From assembly GCA_900696595.1 (NCBI GenBank), contig CAADGT010000119.1, positions 1-43,932 of the forward strand: a stretch of DNA of 43,932 nucleotides. The letters run 5' to 3'. The notes below the pieces were generated by a model that ran no database searches, was not told the origin of the DNA, and worked only from the letters and a program-made list of their open reading frames with translations. Both the position numbers and the translations under genes were made by a program. This stretch comes from an uncultured Chloroflexota bacterium (GTDB lineage Bacteria > Chloroflexota > Anaerolineae > Anaerolineales > Villigracilaceae). This document shows positions 8,048 to 16,904 of this stretch, piece by piece; positions within the stretch are counted from its first letter, which is position 1; every line of letters begins with the position of its first letter.

Positions 8048-9688
8048 AAACAGTTCGGGCCACAACTTCATCGCGCTCAACACCGCGCTTGCCGCCGTCT
8101 GCCCAAGCCCGCACAGCGAAGCGTCCGTCATCGTCCAGCCCACATCCTGCAAGCGGACAAAGTCGCCGCCGCGAATTTCGCCCTCCGCCACGCGGTCGAG
8201 GATCTCCTTTTGTCTTTGCGTGCCCATCTGGCAGGGGTAGCATTTTCCGCAGGATTCGTGGGCGAAGAAGCGCGCCAGACTTTTCAATACCTGCCGCATA
8301 TCGCGGGTTTCGTCGAAGACCATCACCACGCCCGAGCCAAGCGGCAGCCCGGATTCGCGCAAGTCTTCAAACGTCAATTTCACATCGAGATGCGCGGAGG
8401 TTGCAAACGCTCCCGCCGCGCCGCCGAACAGAACCGATTTCAGCGTTCCTCCATCCGCCACGCCCCCGGCCATTTCGAGCAGGTCGCGCAGGGTGACGCC
8501 GAATGGAACTTCGTAAACGCCCGGTCGCGCCACGTCGCCGGACAGACAGAACAATTTCGGTCCCGGCGATTTTTCGGTGCCGATCTTGCGGTATTCCGCC
8601 GCGCCCATCGAAATAATGAGCGGCACATTGCACAGCGTTTCGACGTTGTTGATGACGGTCGGTTTGCCGAACAAGCCGTGAGTCGTCGGGAAGGGCGGCT
8701 TCACACGCGGAAAACCGCGCTTCCCTTCGATGGACTCGAACAGCGCAGTCTCCTCGCCGCAGATATAGGCGCCCGCGCCGACCCGGATTTCAATATCGAA
8801 GTCTTCCAAATAGCCCGCTTCGCGCGCTTCGTTCACCGCGTTTTCCAAAACAGGAACAATATACGGATATTCTCCGCGAATATAAATGTAGCCTTTCGTC
8901 GCGCCGATGGCGTGCGCCGCAATGCACATGCCCTCAATGGTTCGATGCGGATCGTCCAATAACAGGATGCGATCCTTGAACGTGCCAGGCTCGGACTCAT
9001 CCGCATTGCAGACGACATATTTGGCGTCGCCCTGCGCCTTGAGCGCGCCCTCCCATTTGATTCCAGCCGGGAAGGCTGCGCCGCCTCTTCCCACCAGACC
9101 GGAGGCTTTGATCTCGTCCACGACTTTTTCCCGGCTGAGGGTTTTGGCTTTCTTCAACCCGGCGTATTCGCCGTATTTTTTCAGGGAGGTCGTTTCGCCG
9201 CCGCAATTTTTGGTCAGCAGACGCAACGAGCCGTAAACCGGCGAAGGCGGGATCCCCTTCTCGTTGACGACGCTCACGCCGTTGTCCGTCGTCCACACGG
9301 CTGGGGCGTGGTCGCAAAGCCCCAGGCACGGGCTCGGCTCAATGGTCAGGGACAGGTCTTCGGGAGTCTGATGCGGTTGAAGTCCATGCCGAGCGCGCAG
9401 GCGGGAGAGGATTCCATCCGCGTCTTTGAGCGCGCAAGCCGCATCCGTGCAAACGCGGATGACGCGCTTCGAGGTCGGCTTATCGTAGAAGAGGGAATAG
9501 AATTCGATCACTCCGTGCGCGTCGGAAAGCGGAACGCGCAATGCGCGGGCGATCTCGGCGGCGACCGGCTCCGGGACCCAGCCGTAAATATTTTGAGCCG
9601 CGTGCAAGGCTGGCAACAGCCCCGAGCGGCCCAATGGGATGTATTTTTCGATTGCAAGTTTGACGGGGGTAAGGTCGAAGGCGTCCAT
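8039..9688 (-). CDS. Fused NuoE-NuoF-type NADH:acceptor subunit of the formate dehydrogenase complex
   Basis: This 549-residue protein joins two complex I-like modules. Residues 1-140 are NuoE-like, with the thioredoxin-fold [2Fe-2S] ligands Cys80, Cys85, Cys121 and Cys125. The rest is NuoF-like: [10 protein letters not shown] (NADH/FMN region), [25 protein letters not shown], and the C-terminal [4Fe-4S] motif [12 protein letters not shown] with a distant SLCGLG Cys. It should pass electrons between formate dehydrogenase and NAD (or bifurcate with ferredoxin). ATG 9688 is preferred because TGGAG lies upstream and NuoE homology begins there. An in-frame GTG at 9805 and ATGs at 9793 and 9751 would add a non-conserved extension. 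It is the first gene of the minus-strand locus and is divergent from the GntR gene. Confidence 0.9.
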   Translation of the reverse strand: MDAFDLTPVKLAIEKYIPLGRSGLLPALHAAQNIYGWVPEPVAAEIARALRVPLSDAHGVIEFYSLFYDKPTSKRVIRVCTDAACALKDADGILSRLRARHGLQPHQTPEDLSLTIEPSPCLGLCDHAPAVWTTDNGVSVVNEKGIPPSPVYGSLRLLTKNCGGETTSLKKYGEYAGLKKAKTLSREKVVDEIKASGLVGRGGAAFPAGIKWEGALKAQGDAKYVVCNADESEPGTFKDRILLLDDPHRTIEGMCIAAHAIGATKGYIYIRGEYPYIVPVLENAVNEAREAGYLEDFDIEIRVGAGAYICGEETALFESIEGKRGFPRVKPPFPTTHGLFGKPTVINNVETLCNVPLIISMGAAEYRKIGTEKSPGPKLFCLSGDVARPGVYEVPFGVTLRDLLEMAGGVADGGTLKSVLFGGAAGAFATSAHLDVKLTFEDLRESGLPLGSGVVMVFDETRDMRQVLKSLARFFAHESCGKCYPCQMGTQRQKEILDRVAEGEIRGGDFVRLQDVGWTMTDASLCGLGQTAASAVLSAMKLWPELFQG

Positions 9689-9805
9689 GATACTGGCTCC
9701 ATCTGCGAGTATAACCGAACTCCATGGCGGGCAAAATTGATATTCGTCCATGAATCCGCGCATTTCTTCGCGTTGGGCGAAGAGTCTTTTCATGAGGCGC
9801 GCCAC

Positions 9806-9834
9806 TTCCGAAATCTGCAGGGATTATATATAAT
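9806..9834 (+). promoter_or_regulatory. Probable leaderless promoter of the GntR gene, with AT palindrome in the divergent gap
   Basis: TATAAT at 9829-9834 lies eight bases before the ATG at 9843. TTCCGA, a weak -35 match, is 17 bp upstream. Transcription would start at or next to the start codon. The -10 is part of a perfect 12-bp palindrome ATTATATATAAT (9823-9834), which gives a second TATAAT facing the formate dehydrogenase locus. The palindrome could also be an operator for the GntR protein; that is inference. Confidence 0.6.
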
Positions 9835-9842
9835 GTACAATC

Positions 9843-10583
9843 ATGGCGTCAATGGCGAAGGAACTCACCCATAAACCCTTGAGGGAAGAAATCTACGACG
9901 CGATCCACCGCAAGATCATCGCCGGTAGATACGCGCCCGGCGACTGGCTCAGACAGGAGGAGATCGCCGGACAGATGGGCGTGAGCATGACGCCCGTGCG
10001 CGAAGCGTTGGATTTATTGGTGGCAAAAGGCATTGCGGAGCGTGTGCCTTATCGCGGCGTGTGCGTGCGTCAAATGTCGGAGAAGGATGTCGTGGAAGCC
10101 TATGGGATGCGGCTTTTTCTGGAGGCGATGATCGCCCGCGAAACTGCGCTGAACATCTCGCCGGAACAGATCGCAAACCTCGAGTCCATCCTGGCGGAAA
10201 TGGACAGGCATGTTGACTTGAACGAAATGCCGCAGGAACGCCAGCTAAGCCGCGAGTTCCACGCCGCGATTGCGGAGGCTTCCGGAAACAATTTACTGAT
10301 CCAGTTGTACGCCATCGTCTCGAACGCCTTCCCCGACTGGTTGTTGTACGAGGCTTTGTTCCGCAAACCGGAACTGGTCTCGAGCAGCGTGGCGCAGGCG
10401 CACAGCGAACATGCCGCCATCCTGTCCGCTTTCAAAAAGCGCGACCCCGACCTGGCGATGAAGGTCTCGCTGGAGCATGTGATGGAATCGGGCAGGTGGC
10501 TGGAGAATTACCGCAACATTCCCTCGAAACTGTTGAGGGAGAAAGAAAAACAAGTCGCGCACTTGATGAAGAAAGCAAAATAA
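9843..10583 (+). CDS. GntR-family (FadR/FCD subgroup) transcriptional regulator
   Basis: This is a 246-residue one-component regulator. A winged helix occupies residues about 10-78 (IIAGRYAPGDWLRQEEIAGQ, then VSMTPVREALDLLVAKG). An all-helical FCD ligand domain follows, with His residues typical of its metal site (REFHAAI, HSEHAAIL, LEHVMES). FCD regulators usually sense small organic acids or amino acids. It sits between the divergent formate dehydrogenase locus and the corrinoid/MttB genes that follow it in the same direction after 46 bp, so it is well placed to control both. An alternative start at 9852 exists. The ligand cannot be inferred from sequence alone. Confidence 0.9.
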   Translation: MASMAKELTHKPLREEIYDAIHRKIIAGRYAPGDWLRQEEIAGQMGVSMTPVREALDLLVAKGIAERVPYRGVCVRQMSEKDVVEAYGMRLFLEAMIARETALNISPEQIANLESILAEMDRHVDLNEMPQERQLSREFHAAIAEASGNNLLIQLYAIVSNAFPDWLLYEALFRKPELVSSSVAQAHSEHAAILSAFKKRDPDLAMKVSLEHVMESGRWLENYRNIPSKLLREKEKQVAHLMKKAK

Positions 10584-10629
10584 GAGGCGGGCGGCGATCG
10601 CCTGCCGAACCAACATTCAAGGAGGCTGT

Positions 10630-11289
10630 ATGTCTGACGAACTCGAGAAATTGTACAAGGATATGGCGCAGAGCATCATAGACGGGGATTCGGATGTGTC
10701 GGTGGAATTGGCGAAGAAATCCATCGAACTGAACATTCCGCCGCTGGACGCCATCACAAAAGGATTTGTGGTCGGCGTGAACTACATCGGCGACCAGTTC
10801 GGCGCGGGCGAAGCCTTCTTGCCGGAACTGGTGATGGCGGGCGAAGCGATGAAAGCCGCCGTCGCCGTTCTCGAGCCGGAATTACTCAAACTGGGCTCCG
10901 CCCGCGAGACGATGGGCAGGGTTGTACTGGCCACCGTCGAAGGCGACATTCACGAGATCGGTAAAACGCTGGTCGGCACCATGCTCAGCGCCTCCGGCTT
11001 CGAAGTGACCGACATGGGCGTGGATCAACCCGCCGAAAAGATCATCGGCAAAGCGCTGGAGATTGACGCGCAACTCATCGGCTTGAGCGCCCTGCTCACA
11101 ACCACGATGGTGCGCCAGCGAGAATTGATCGAAGAAATGGACAAGGAAAACCTGCGTCCGCGCATCAAGGTCATGGTCGGCGGCGCGCCCATCACCCGCG
11201 ACTGGGCGACCAAGATCAACGCCGACGGCACATCGGAAGACGCGGTCGGCGCGGTGCAGTTGGCCAAACGCCTGGTGGGCAAGGCCTAA
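10630..11289 (+). CDS. Corrinoid (cobalamin-binding) methyl-carrier protein, MttC/MtgC-like
   Basis: This 219-residue protein has the two-part layout of methyltransferase corrinoid proteins. A helical cap domain covers about 1-90 (GVNYIGDQFGAGEAFLPELVMAGEAM). A Rossmann B12 domain follows with D106-x-H108-x-x-G111 (EGDIHEIGKTL), in which His108 is the lower cobalt ligand, then SALLTTTM and VMVGGAP. It would accept a methyl group from an MttB-type enzyme and give it to a methyl-H4folate methyltransferase. It lies 12 bp upstream of an MttB gene and has a strong AAGGAGG site. It is the only corrinoid protein in the window, although six MttB paralogues are present, so it may serve several of them. 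Confidence 0.93.
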   Translation: MSDELEKLYKDMAQSIIDGDSDVSVELAKKSIELNIPPLDAITKGFVVGVNYIGDQFGAGEAFLPELVMAGEAMKAAVAVLEPELLKLGSARETMGRVVLATVEGDIHEIGKTLVGTMLSASGFEVTDMGVDQPAEKIIGKALEIDAQLIGLSALLTTTMVRQRELIEEMDKENLRPRIKVMVGGAPITRDWATKINADGTSEDAVGAVQLAKRLVGKA

Positions 11290-11301
11290 GAAAGCGGTTT
11301 C

Positions 11302-12774
11302 ATGAGACCGAAGTTAACCCTGCTCAGCGACGAAATCATCGCCCGCATTCTGGCAGAAGCCTACGAGCTGCTCCTGCGCCCCGGAATCAAAATTCAAAAC
11401 GAAGAGGCGCGCGACCTGCTTCGACGCGAGGGCGTTGCCATCAACCCCGAAACGCATGTTGCACAGATCCCCGCTTCGCTCGTTCAACGCGCGCTGGAAA
11501 GCGTTCCGCGCGAATTTTTTCTGTACGATTTACACGGCAATCCCGCCGTCCAATACGGCGGCGACGCGGTTCACTTCGACCCGGGTTCCTCCGGCATCAC
11601 CATGCTCAACCCGGAAACGCTGGAGCATGAGACTACCGAAACCGAACATCTCATCCGATTGTTGAAAGTCGCCGAGCAGATCCCGCAATACGACGCGCAA
11701 TCCACCGCCGTCATCTGCCACGACGTTCCCAAAGAGATACAAGATTCGTATCGCCTCTATCTGGCATTGCTTTACTCCAAAAAACCCATCGTCACCGGCG
11801 CATTTACCAATCAGACTGTGCGGGAGATGATCGAAATGCTGGCGCTCTTTGCGGGAAGCCCCGAAGCCGCCCGCGAAAAACCGCGCGCCATCTTCGACGT
11901 CTGCCCGGCTCCGCCGTTGATCTGGTCAAACTTCGGCGCGGGAAACCTCATTCAACTGGCCCGCTCCGGCATCCCGGCGGAGATCGTCTCCGTCCCCCTG
12001 GCGGGCGCGGCGTCCCCAGTCACCATGCTTGGGACGGTCACCCAACACACAGCGGAATGTCTCGCCGGGATCACCATCCATCAACTCGCGCAACCCGGCT
12101 CCCCCATCGTCTGGGGCGGCGCGGCGGCGATCTTCGACATGAAAAAAGGCGCAACCCCGATGGGCGCCATCGAAACCGCCATGCTCGATTGTTCGTACGC
12201 GCAAGTCGCCAAGACTCTTGGAATGCCCACGCACACCTACCTCGGCGCAACCGATTCAAAACTGGTGGACGCGCAAGCCGGGCTGGAAAGCGGCATCACC
12301 GCCATGGTCGGCGCGTTGAGCGGAATCAACATGATCTCCGGCTCCGGCATGTTGGACTTCCTCGCCTGTCACAGCGCCGAAAAACTCGTCATAGACGCGG
12401 AAGGCATCGCCATGGCAAAGCGCATGATCGGCGGCGTCAAACAGCACACCGACACGCTCGCCACCGGATTCTACGACGACAAGATCAACTTCAAGGGCGG
12501 CGACTTCCTCAAACAAAAGATCACCATGCAACTCTTCCGCGAAGAGCAACACCTGCCCAGCGACGTGATTGACCGCAACTCGACCCGCCAGTGGAAAGCC
12601 TCCGGCTCGCTGGACGCCTTCGGCAGGGCCAAACTGCGCGTGAAGGAATTACTCGCCTCCTACCGCCGCCCCGAACTGGATTCTGACCAGATGGCGCGAC
12701 TCCACTCGTACATGCTCGACCTGGCAAAAAAGGCCGGGGTGGAAGAGTTGCCCAGGTTGGATGATGGGAAATAG
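11302..12774 (+). CDS. MttB-family (non-pyrrolysine) corrinoid methyltransferase, paralogue 1
   Basis: This is a 490-residue member of the trimethylamine methyltransferase superfamily (TIM-barrel MttB/MtgB). Family features are the N-terminal LSDEIIARILAEAYELL helix, the PASLVQRALESVP segment, the central CPAPPLIW, and a block AECLAGITIHQLAQPGSPIV. The frame is open throughout, with no UAG, so it lacks the pyrrolysine of true trimethylamine MttB. It is therefore expected to act on a quaternary amine or another methylated compound. It is paired with the corrinoid protein 12 bp upstream, which suggests the two form a functional methyltransferase. Its TAG stop (12772-12774) falls within the first unit of a heptad array. 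It is the most divergent of the six paralogues at the C-terminus (FKGGDFLKQKIT). Confidence 0.92.
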   Translation: MRPKLTLLSDEIIARILAEAYELLLRPGIKIQNEEARDLLRREGVAINPETHVAQIPASLVQRALESVPREFFLYDLHGNPAVQYGGDAVHFDPGSSGITMLNPETLEHETTETEHLIRLLKVAEQIPQYDAQSTAVICHDVPKEIQDSYRLYLALLYSKKPIVTGAFTNQTVREMIEMLALFAGSPEAAREKPRAIFDVCPAPPLIWSNFGAGNLIQLARSGIPAEIVSVPLAGAASPVTMLGTVTQHTAECLAGITIHQLAQPGSPIVWGGAAAIFDMKKGATPMGAIETAMLDCSYAQVAKTLGMPTHTYLGATDSKLVDAQAGLESGITAMVGALSGINMISGSGMLDFLACHSAEKLVIDAEGIAMAKRMIGGVKQHTDTLATGFYDDKINFKGGDFLKQKITMQLFREEQHLPSDVIDRNSTRQWKASGSLDAFGRAKLRVKELLASYRRPELDSDQMARLHSYMLDLAKKAGVEELPRLDDGK

Positions 12775-12808
12775 GGAATAGAGGGTAGAGAATGGAGATT
12801 AGAGAGGC
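12767..12808. repeat. Tandem heptad array (GGGAATA type) overlapping the MttB stop
   Basis: There are six units in strict 7-nt phase: GGAAATA, GGGAATA, GAGGGTA, GAGAATG, GAGATTA, GAGAGGC. The TAG stop of the preceding gene spans the first two units. The same unit type makes up the longer array at 16765. Confidence 0.85.
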
Positions 12809-12846
12809 GAGCGCTGGAAATACCCCAACCGCGCAGGAGAGTCCCC

Positions 12847-13389
12847 GTGTTTAAGAAGATCGTCAAATTTATTGCAACCTTCATCATTGTCTTTTTTATA
12901 GGGGGAGCGGCCTTGTTCCTTCTCGGCGGGGTTGCCTCGTCGCTGAAAGTCCGCTGTAAATTGCAGGGGGATCAACTTTATACCTGCCAGTCTCATGACG
13001 CCATACTCGGCATCCCATTCACGACGGTTCGCGCAGATCGCGTCTCCGCCGTGGAGCATGAACTCAAGTGCGAAGGCGGCGGCACGACAAAACGGTGCAG
13101 CGACCGCGCGTACTTCATAACCGCCGACGGCGGGCGAATCCTCGTGAGCGGCATCTATATTGACACGGATCAAGTCCCCAAAATGGCGGACGCGCTCAAC
13201 TCCCTCATGGCGGAAAAAACCACGCCGATTGACGCGGCTTTTTCGCCCTCGACGTTCGCCTCGGTGGTCACCCTCTCGGTGTGTTCGTGCCTTTTCATTC
13301 TGTTTATTTTTATCGCATTCATAACGCTGTTTGGCAAGGACGCAAAAGACCTCGAATCCCGCGCGATTGACCTGAGAAGGGCGGGTTGA
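12847..13389 (+). CDS. Unknown membrane protein with two TM segments
   Basis: This is a 180-residue protein with a TM helix at about 8-30 (FIATFIIVFFIGGAALFLLG) and another at about 137-162 (VVTLSVCSCLFILFIFIAFI). Between them is a soluble domain with four Cys (CKLQGDQLYTCQS, KCEGGGTTKRCSD) that could form disulfides on the outer face. The start is GTG 12847 with AGGAGAG upstream. I do not recognise the family. It ends 3 bp before the S9 peptidase frame, so the two are probably cotranscribed and perhaps translationally coupled. Confidence 0.7.
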   Translation: MFKKIVKFIATFIIVFFIGGAALFLLGGVASSLKVRCKLQGDQLYTCQSHDAILGIPFTTVRADRVSAVEHELKCEGGGTTKRCSDRAYFITADGGRILVSGIYIDTDQVPKMADALNSLMAEKTTPIDAAFSPSTFASVVTLSVCSCLFILFIFIAFITLFGKDAKDLESRAIDLRRAG

Positions 13390-13392
13390 CCG

Positions 13393-15168
13393 TTGCTTTC
13401 GCTTGAACAGTTATTGCGCATTCCCAACGTGGACGCTGGGCTGCCCTTCGCCGTCTCGCCGGATGGGAGCCGGGTTGTTTTCTCGTGGAATAAATCCGGG
13501 GCATGGGAATTATGGGAGAGTAGAGGATTAGAAAGTAGAAGAGTAGAGATTAGTTTGCAAGGCGCGAAGTTTTCGCCGCGTTTTTCGCCGGATGGGACGA
13601 AGATCGCCTTTGCGCTGGATCTGGATGGGGGCGAGTCGTATCACATCTGCGTCCATGATTTCACGAGCAACGCTTCCACCGACCTGACGCCGGATATTTT
13701 GTACGCGCATCAACCCAATGTATCGTGGTCGCCGGACGGTCAATCGCTGGCGGTACTTTCCGACGCCAAGGGAATCTTCTCGCTGTATGTTTTGCCGCTG
13801 GATGGGAGCGGAGCGCGAATGATTCGCAACATCTTCCGTCCCTGCTGGGATGCCGCCTGGTCGCCGGATGGCAAGTGGATCGCGGTCGAGTCGGAAGCGG
13901 CGGCGAGCGAGCGCAGTATTCATATCGTGCCGGTGGGCCGCCATAAAGGGAAAGTTCGCGCCATCCAGTTAATGCAGGACGGCAAAGCGTTGAACGCGCA
14001 ACACCCGGCTTGGTCGCCGGACTCCAAGTCTCTGGCGTTTTCCTGCGAAAATGGGGAATGGTTCAACATAGGCTTATTCGATGTCGAAACGCAGGAGATC
14101 GCATGGGCGACGGATTCAACCGGCGATGACACGCAACCCTGCTGGTCGCGGAGCGGGGACGTTATCGGCTGGGTACACAGCGAGGGGGCGAGGACCAGGT
14201 TTCAGTTTAGAGAGAGAGGCGGCGCCATTCGTGAGATCAAAGTCGGGGAGGGAGTTCACGCTCACCCGCAGATCACAGCCGATGGGGTCGTCATCCTGTT
14301 TGAAGGCGCGAATCATCCGCCCGATTTATGGAAGATCGCTCTCGACAGCGGCGAAGCGACTCAACTGACGAAATCGCTCGAGGCGGATCTCAACTTTCCG
14401 CCGCCGGAGGAAGTCTGGTATGCGGGCATGGACGGCGCGCAGGTTCCGGCGTTGTTGTATCGCGGCGCGGGCGATTGCGCGGCGCTCGATATTCATGGGG
14501 GGCCCAACTGGCATTTGCAGTTTTCATGGAATCCTGTTTTGAGTTTGATGGCGCTGCGCGGCTGGACGGTTCTCGCGCCGAATTATCGCGGCTCGACGGG
14601 GTACGGAAAACAATGGCAAAACGCCAGCCGCTACGACATGGGCGGCGTGGACAACGACGATTGCGCGGCGGGCGCAAAATATTTGCTGGAGAATGGGCTT
14701 GCAAAAAAAGTCGCGGTGACGGGCAGGAGTCACGGCGGTTATTTGACGATGACCTGCCTGACGGGCTACCCCGAATTGTTCGCGGGCGGCTCGGCGGTCG
14801 TGCCGTTCTTGAATTGGATCAAGTCGCATCGCGAGTCGCGCGAGGATCTTAAACATTGGAACATCGAGAACATGGGCGACCCGGAAGAGAATAAAGAACT
14901 ATGGATCGCGCGCTCGCCGTATTTCTTTTTGGACAAGGTCGCCGCGCCCGTGCAGTTGATTTGCGGCGAGAACGATCCGCGCTGTCCGGCTTCGGATTCG
15001 ATGGACGCGCGCGACAAACTGGCGGAGTTGGGGAAGGAAGTGGAATTGCTTTTATACGAAGGGGAGGGACATGCGTTTTATAAGATCGAAAATATTGTTG
15101 ATGCGGAAGTAAGGCGGGTGGAGTTTTTGGAGAAGGTATTGGAAAGAGGCGGCGGCGTAGACAGGTAA
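13393..15168 (+). CDS. S9-family (prolyl oligopeptidase / dipeptidyl aminopeptidase-like) serine peptidase
   Basis: This is a 591-residue cytoplasmic peptidase with no signal peptide. The N-terminal two thirds is a beta-propeller with repeated SPDG motifs (FSPRFSPDGTKIAF, VSWSPDGQSLAV, AAWSPDGKWIAV, AWSPDSKSLAF). The C-terminal alpha/beta hydrolase has Ser446 in GRSHGGY, Asp528 in GENDPRCP and His560 in GEGHAFY as catalytic triad. It would cleave small peptides. The start is TTG 13393, chosen because it directly follows the previous stop and no ATG is near. Residues about 41-54 (WESRGLESRRVEIS) are encoded by a purine-rich repeat array within the propeller. The stop TAA lies in an 8-nt repeat array. 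Its place between two MttB genes may reflect peptide or amino-acid catabolism. Confidence 0.88.
   Translation: MLSLEQLLRIPNVDAGLPFAVSPDGSRVVFSWNKSGAWELWESRGLESRRVEISLQGAKFSPRFSPDGTKIAFALDLDGGESYHICVHDFTSNASTDLTPDILYAHQPNVSWSPDGQSLAVLSDAKGIFSLYVLPLDGSGARMIRNIFRPCWDAAWSPDGKWIAVESEAAASERSIHIVPVGRHKGKVRAIQLMQDGKALNAQHPAWSPDSKSLAFSCENGEWFNIGLFDVETQEIAWATDSTGDDTQPCWSRSGDVIGWVHSEGARTRFQFRERGGAIREIKVGEGVHAHPQITADGVVILFEGANHPPDLWKIALDSGEATQLTKSLEADLNFPPPEEVWYAGMDGAQVPALLYRGAGDCAALDIHGGPNWHLQFSWNPVLSLMALRGWTVLAPNYRGSTGYGKQWQNASRYDMGGVDNDDCAAGAKYLLENGLAKKVAVTGRSHGGYLTMTCLTGYPELFAGGSAVVPFLNWIKSHRESREDLKHWNIENMGDPEENKELWIARSPYFFLDKVAAPVQLICGENDPRCPASDSMDARDKLAELGKEVELLLYEGEGHAFYKIENIVDAEVRRVEFLEKVLERGGGVDR
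13515..13555. repeat. Short purine-rich repeat array inside the S9 peptidase gene
   Basis: Units of seven to eight bases (GAGAGTA, GAGGATTA, GAAAGTA, GAAGAGTA, GAGATTA) resemble the heptad arrays at 12767 and 16765. They are read in frame and add a short Glu/Arg/Ser-rich loop to the propeller. Confidence 0.6.
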
Positions 15169-15189
15169 ATAGGTAGACAGGTATTTGGC
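15158..15189. repeat. 8-nt tandem array overlapping the S9 peptidase stop
   Basis: The units GTAGACAG, GTAAATAG, GTAGACAG and GTATTTGG run in phase. The TAA stop of the S9 gene (15166-15168) is in the second unit. Confidence 0.75.
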
Positions 15190-15212
15190 GCGTCTACTTG
15201 TTTACTTAGAAA

Positions 15213-15325
15213 GTGTCTGAAAACTGTCATTTCGACGAGCGGAGCGAGGAGAAATCCTGCGCGCTCGCGGGAAAAGATTTCTCGCCAGCGCTCGAAATGA
15301 CAATGACATGGGTTTTCAGACGCTC
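15213..15325. repeat. Large imperfect palindrome with TGTCATTTCGA arms
   Basis: The left arm (15213-15256, containing TGTCATTTCGACGAGCGGAG and GAGAAATC) pairs imperfectly with the right arm (15276-15325, GATTTCTCGCCAGCGCTCGA onward to TTTTCAGACGCTC). The arms are over 40 bp. This type of palindromic repeat, with TGTCATTTCGA and GAGAAATC, is common between genes in environmental bacteria. No gene is seen in 15169-15361. Confidence 0.75.
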
Positions 15326-15361
15326 TCTTAAATACTTTTATCCCCGAACTCAGGAGAGACC

Positions 15362-16777
15362 ATGGAACCCTTAAAGTTTTTATCGGACGCAGATGTGCAA
15401 GCCATGCACGAAGCGACCTTGCAGGTGTTGAATGAGGCGGGCGTTTTCTGGACGCATAAACCCAGCCTTGAAATTTTGCAGGGAGCCGGATGCGCCGTTC
15501 GGGATAACCGCGTTTTCTTTCCGCCCGACCTGGTGGTGGATTGCATTGCCAAAGCCAATAAGCGGCCTGTGATTCGCGGGCGCAATGGGCAGGTCAACGA
15601 ACTCGGCAATGGCGCGTTGTATTTCCACAACCTCGGCGGGGCGCGCGATGTGTACGACGCCGGGAGCAATACGCGCCGCGCGGCGACCGCGCAGGATTGC
15701 GCCGACGCCGTGCGATTGCTGGACGCGCTGCCGAACTGCAACACGGTCACTCCATTTTTTACCCCGCCCGATGTTTCAAATGAAATGATGTCGCTGCGCA
15801 TGTACCGCCATGCGCTTTCGAATACGGTCAAGCCTGTGCAGGGTCCCGGCATTCAATTCGGTCATGAAGCGCGCTTTGCGGTGGAACTGGCGGCGGTGGT
15901 CGGGACTCCGGCGAATGAATTAACGCTTTCGCTTTCGCCGGTCAGTCCGCTGACGATGCACGACATCGCCGCCGAAGCGATCATGGAAATGGCGAAGTAT
16001 GGCGTTATTCACGCCAACCTGCCCTGCCCCACCGGCGGCGCGACTTCGCCCATGACGATTACGGGAAGCCTCATGCAACAAAGCGCGGAAACGCTTGCCC
16101 CGCTCGTGCTGGCGCAGTTGATCAACCCGGGATGCGGCGTCGTTTACTGCGGACGTTTGGGGATGTTGGAGCCTCGCACCGGGCTGATCTGGGGCGGCGT
16201 CGAGTTGGGTTTATCCTCCGCCGCCACGGTTCAACTCGGACATTTTTACGGGTTCAGCGTCAACGTGTATGGATTCTCGACCAATGCCCACACCCTCGAC
16301 GCCCAAAACGCCTTCGAGCGCGGACTCAACGCCGCCATCCCCGCCCTGGCTGGAGCGGACGAACTCTCCGGCATCGGCGAGATGGAAGCGGGCGTGATGG
16401 GTTCGTTCGCCCAAATGGTTTTGGATAACGAACTGGCCGGCAGTATTCAACGCCTGCGCAAAGGCTTGTCGGCGGACGCGGAACACTTGGCGGTCAATAT
16501 TATTTTGGATGTCATGAACGGTTCGCGCAACTTCCTCGGGCAGAAGCACACCATGAAGCACCTGCGCGGCGGCGAAATGGCGCTGACAAAACTGGCGGAG
16601 CGCAACTCATGGGACGCATGGGACGAAAAACTCAACCGCAAGCAAATGGCGGATTACGCGGTTGAAGAATCCGAACGGATCTTGCGCGAACACGTCGTCC
16701 CGCCGTTGGACCTGGCGCAGGAAGCGGAGTTGGATAAAATTCTAGCGGCGGCGGAAAAGGAGATGGGGAGAGGATAG
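15362..16777 (+). CDS. MttB-family (non-pyrrolysine) methyltransferase, paralogue 2
   Basis: This is a 471-residue MttB-superfamily protein. It shows LSDADVQAMHEATLQVLNEA at the N-terminus, LSPVSPLTM in the middle, the conserved AETLAPLVLAQLINPGCGVV block, and NFLGQKHTMKHLRGG near the C-terminus, which corresponds to the family G-x-x-F-L motif. There is no UAG in frame. AGGAGA precedes the ATG. It is followed by the M20 amidohydrolase and the methyl-H4folate methyltransferase, so it lies in the part of the cluster that would complete methyl transfer to folate. The stop TAG is inside a heptad array. The methyl donor is unknown. Confidence 0.9.
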   Translation: MEPLKFLSDADVQAMHEATLQVLNEAGVFWTHKPSLEILQGAGCAVRDNRVFFPPDLVVDCIAKANKRPVIRGRNGQVNELGNGALYFHNLGGARDVYDAGSNTRRAATAQDCADAVRLLDALPNCNTVTPFFTPPDVSNEMMSLRMYRHALSNTVKPVQGPGIQFGHEARFAVELAAVVGTPANELTLSLSPVSPLTMHDIAAEAIMEMAKYGVIHANLPCPTGGATSPMTITGSLMQQSAETLAPLVLAQLINPGCGVVYCGRLGMLEPRTGLIWGGVELGLSSAATVQLGHFYGFSVNVYGFSTNAHTLDAQNAFERGLNAAIPALAGADELSGIGEMEAGVMGSFAQMVLDNELAGSIQRLRKGLSADAEHLAVNIILDVMNGSRNFLGQKHTMKHLRGGEMALTKLAERNSWDAWDEKLNRKQMADYAVEESERILREHVVPPLDLAQEAELDKILAAAEKEMGRG

Positions 16778-16876
16778 GGGATAGAGAATAGAGAATAGAG
16801 AATAGGGGATAGGGGATAGGGGATAGGGGATAGGGAAACGTAAGCAGTAAACGGTTATCGGTAAGCGGCAAGCGGT
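16765..16876. repeat. Sixteen-unit degenerate heptad array
   Basis: The run reads in strict 7-nt phase: GGGGAGA, GGATAGG, GGATAGA, GAATAGA twice, GAATAGG, GGATAGG four times, GAAACGT, AAGCAGT, AAACGGT, TATCGGT, AAGCGGC, AAGCGGT. It contains two sub-families (GGATAGG and AAGCGGT). It supplies the TAG stop (16775-16777) of the MttB gene and fills the gap to the M20 gene. Confidence 0.95.
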
Positions 16877-16904
16877 AAAATAGGTCGCATAGAAGAGGAT
16901 ACTC

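Noticed and set aside
16765-16876. CRISPR array
   Set aside because: Units are 7 nt with no spacers, and no cas genes are present.
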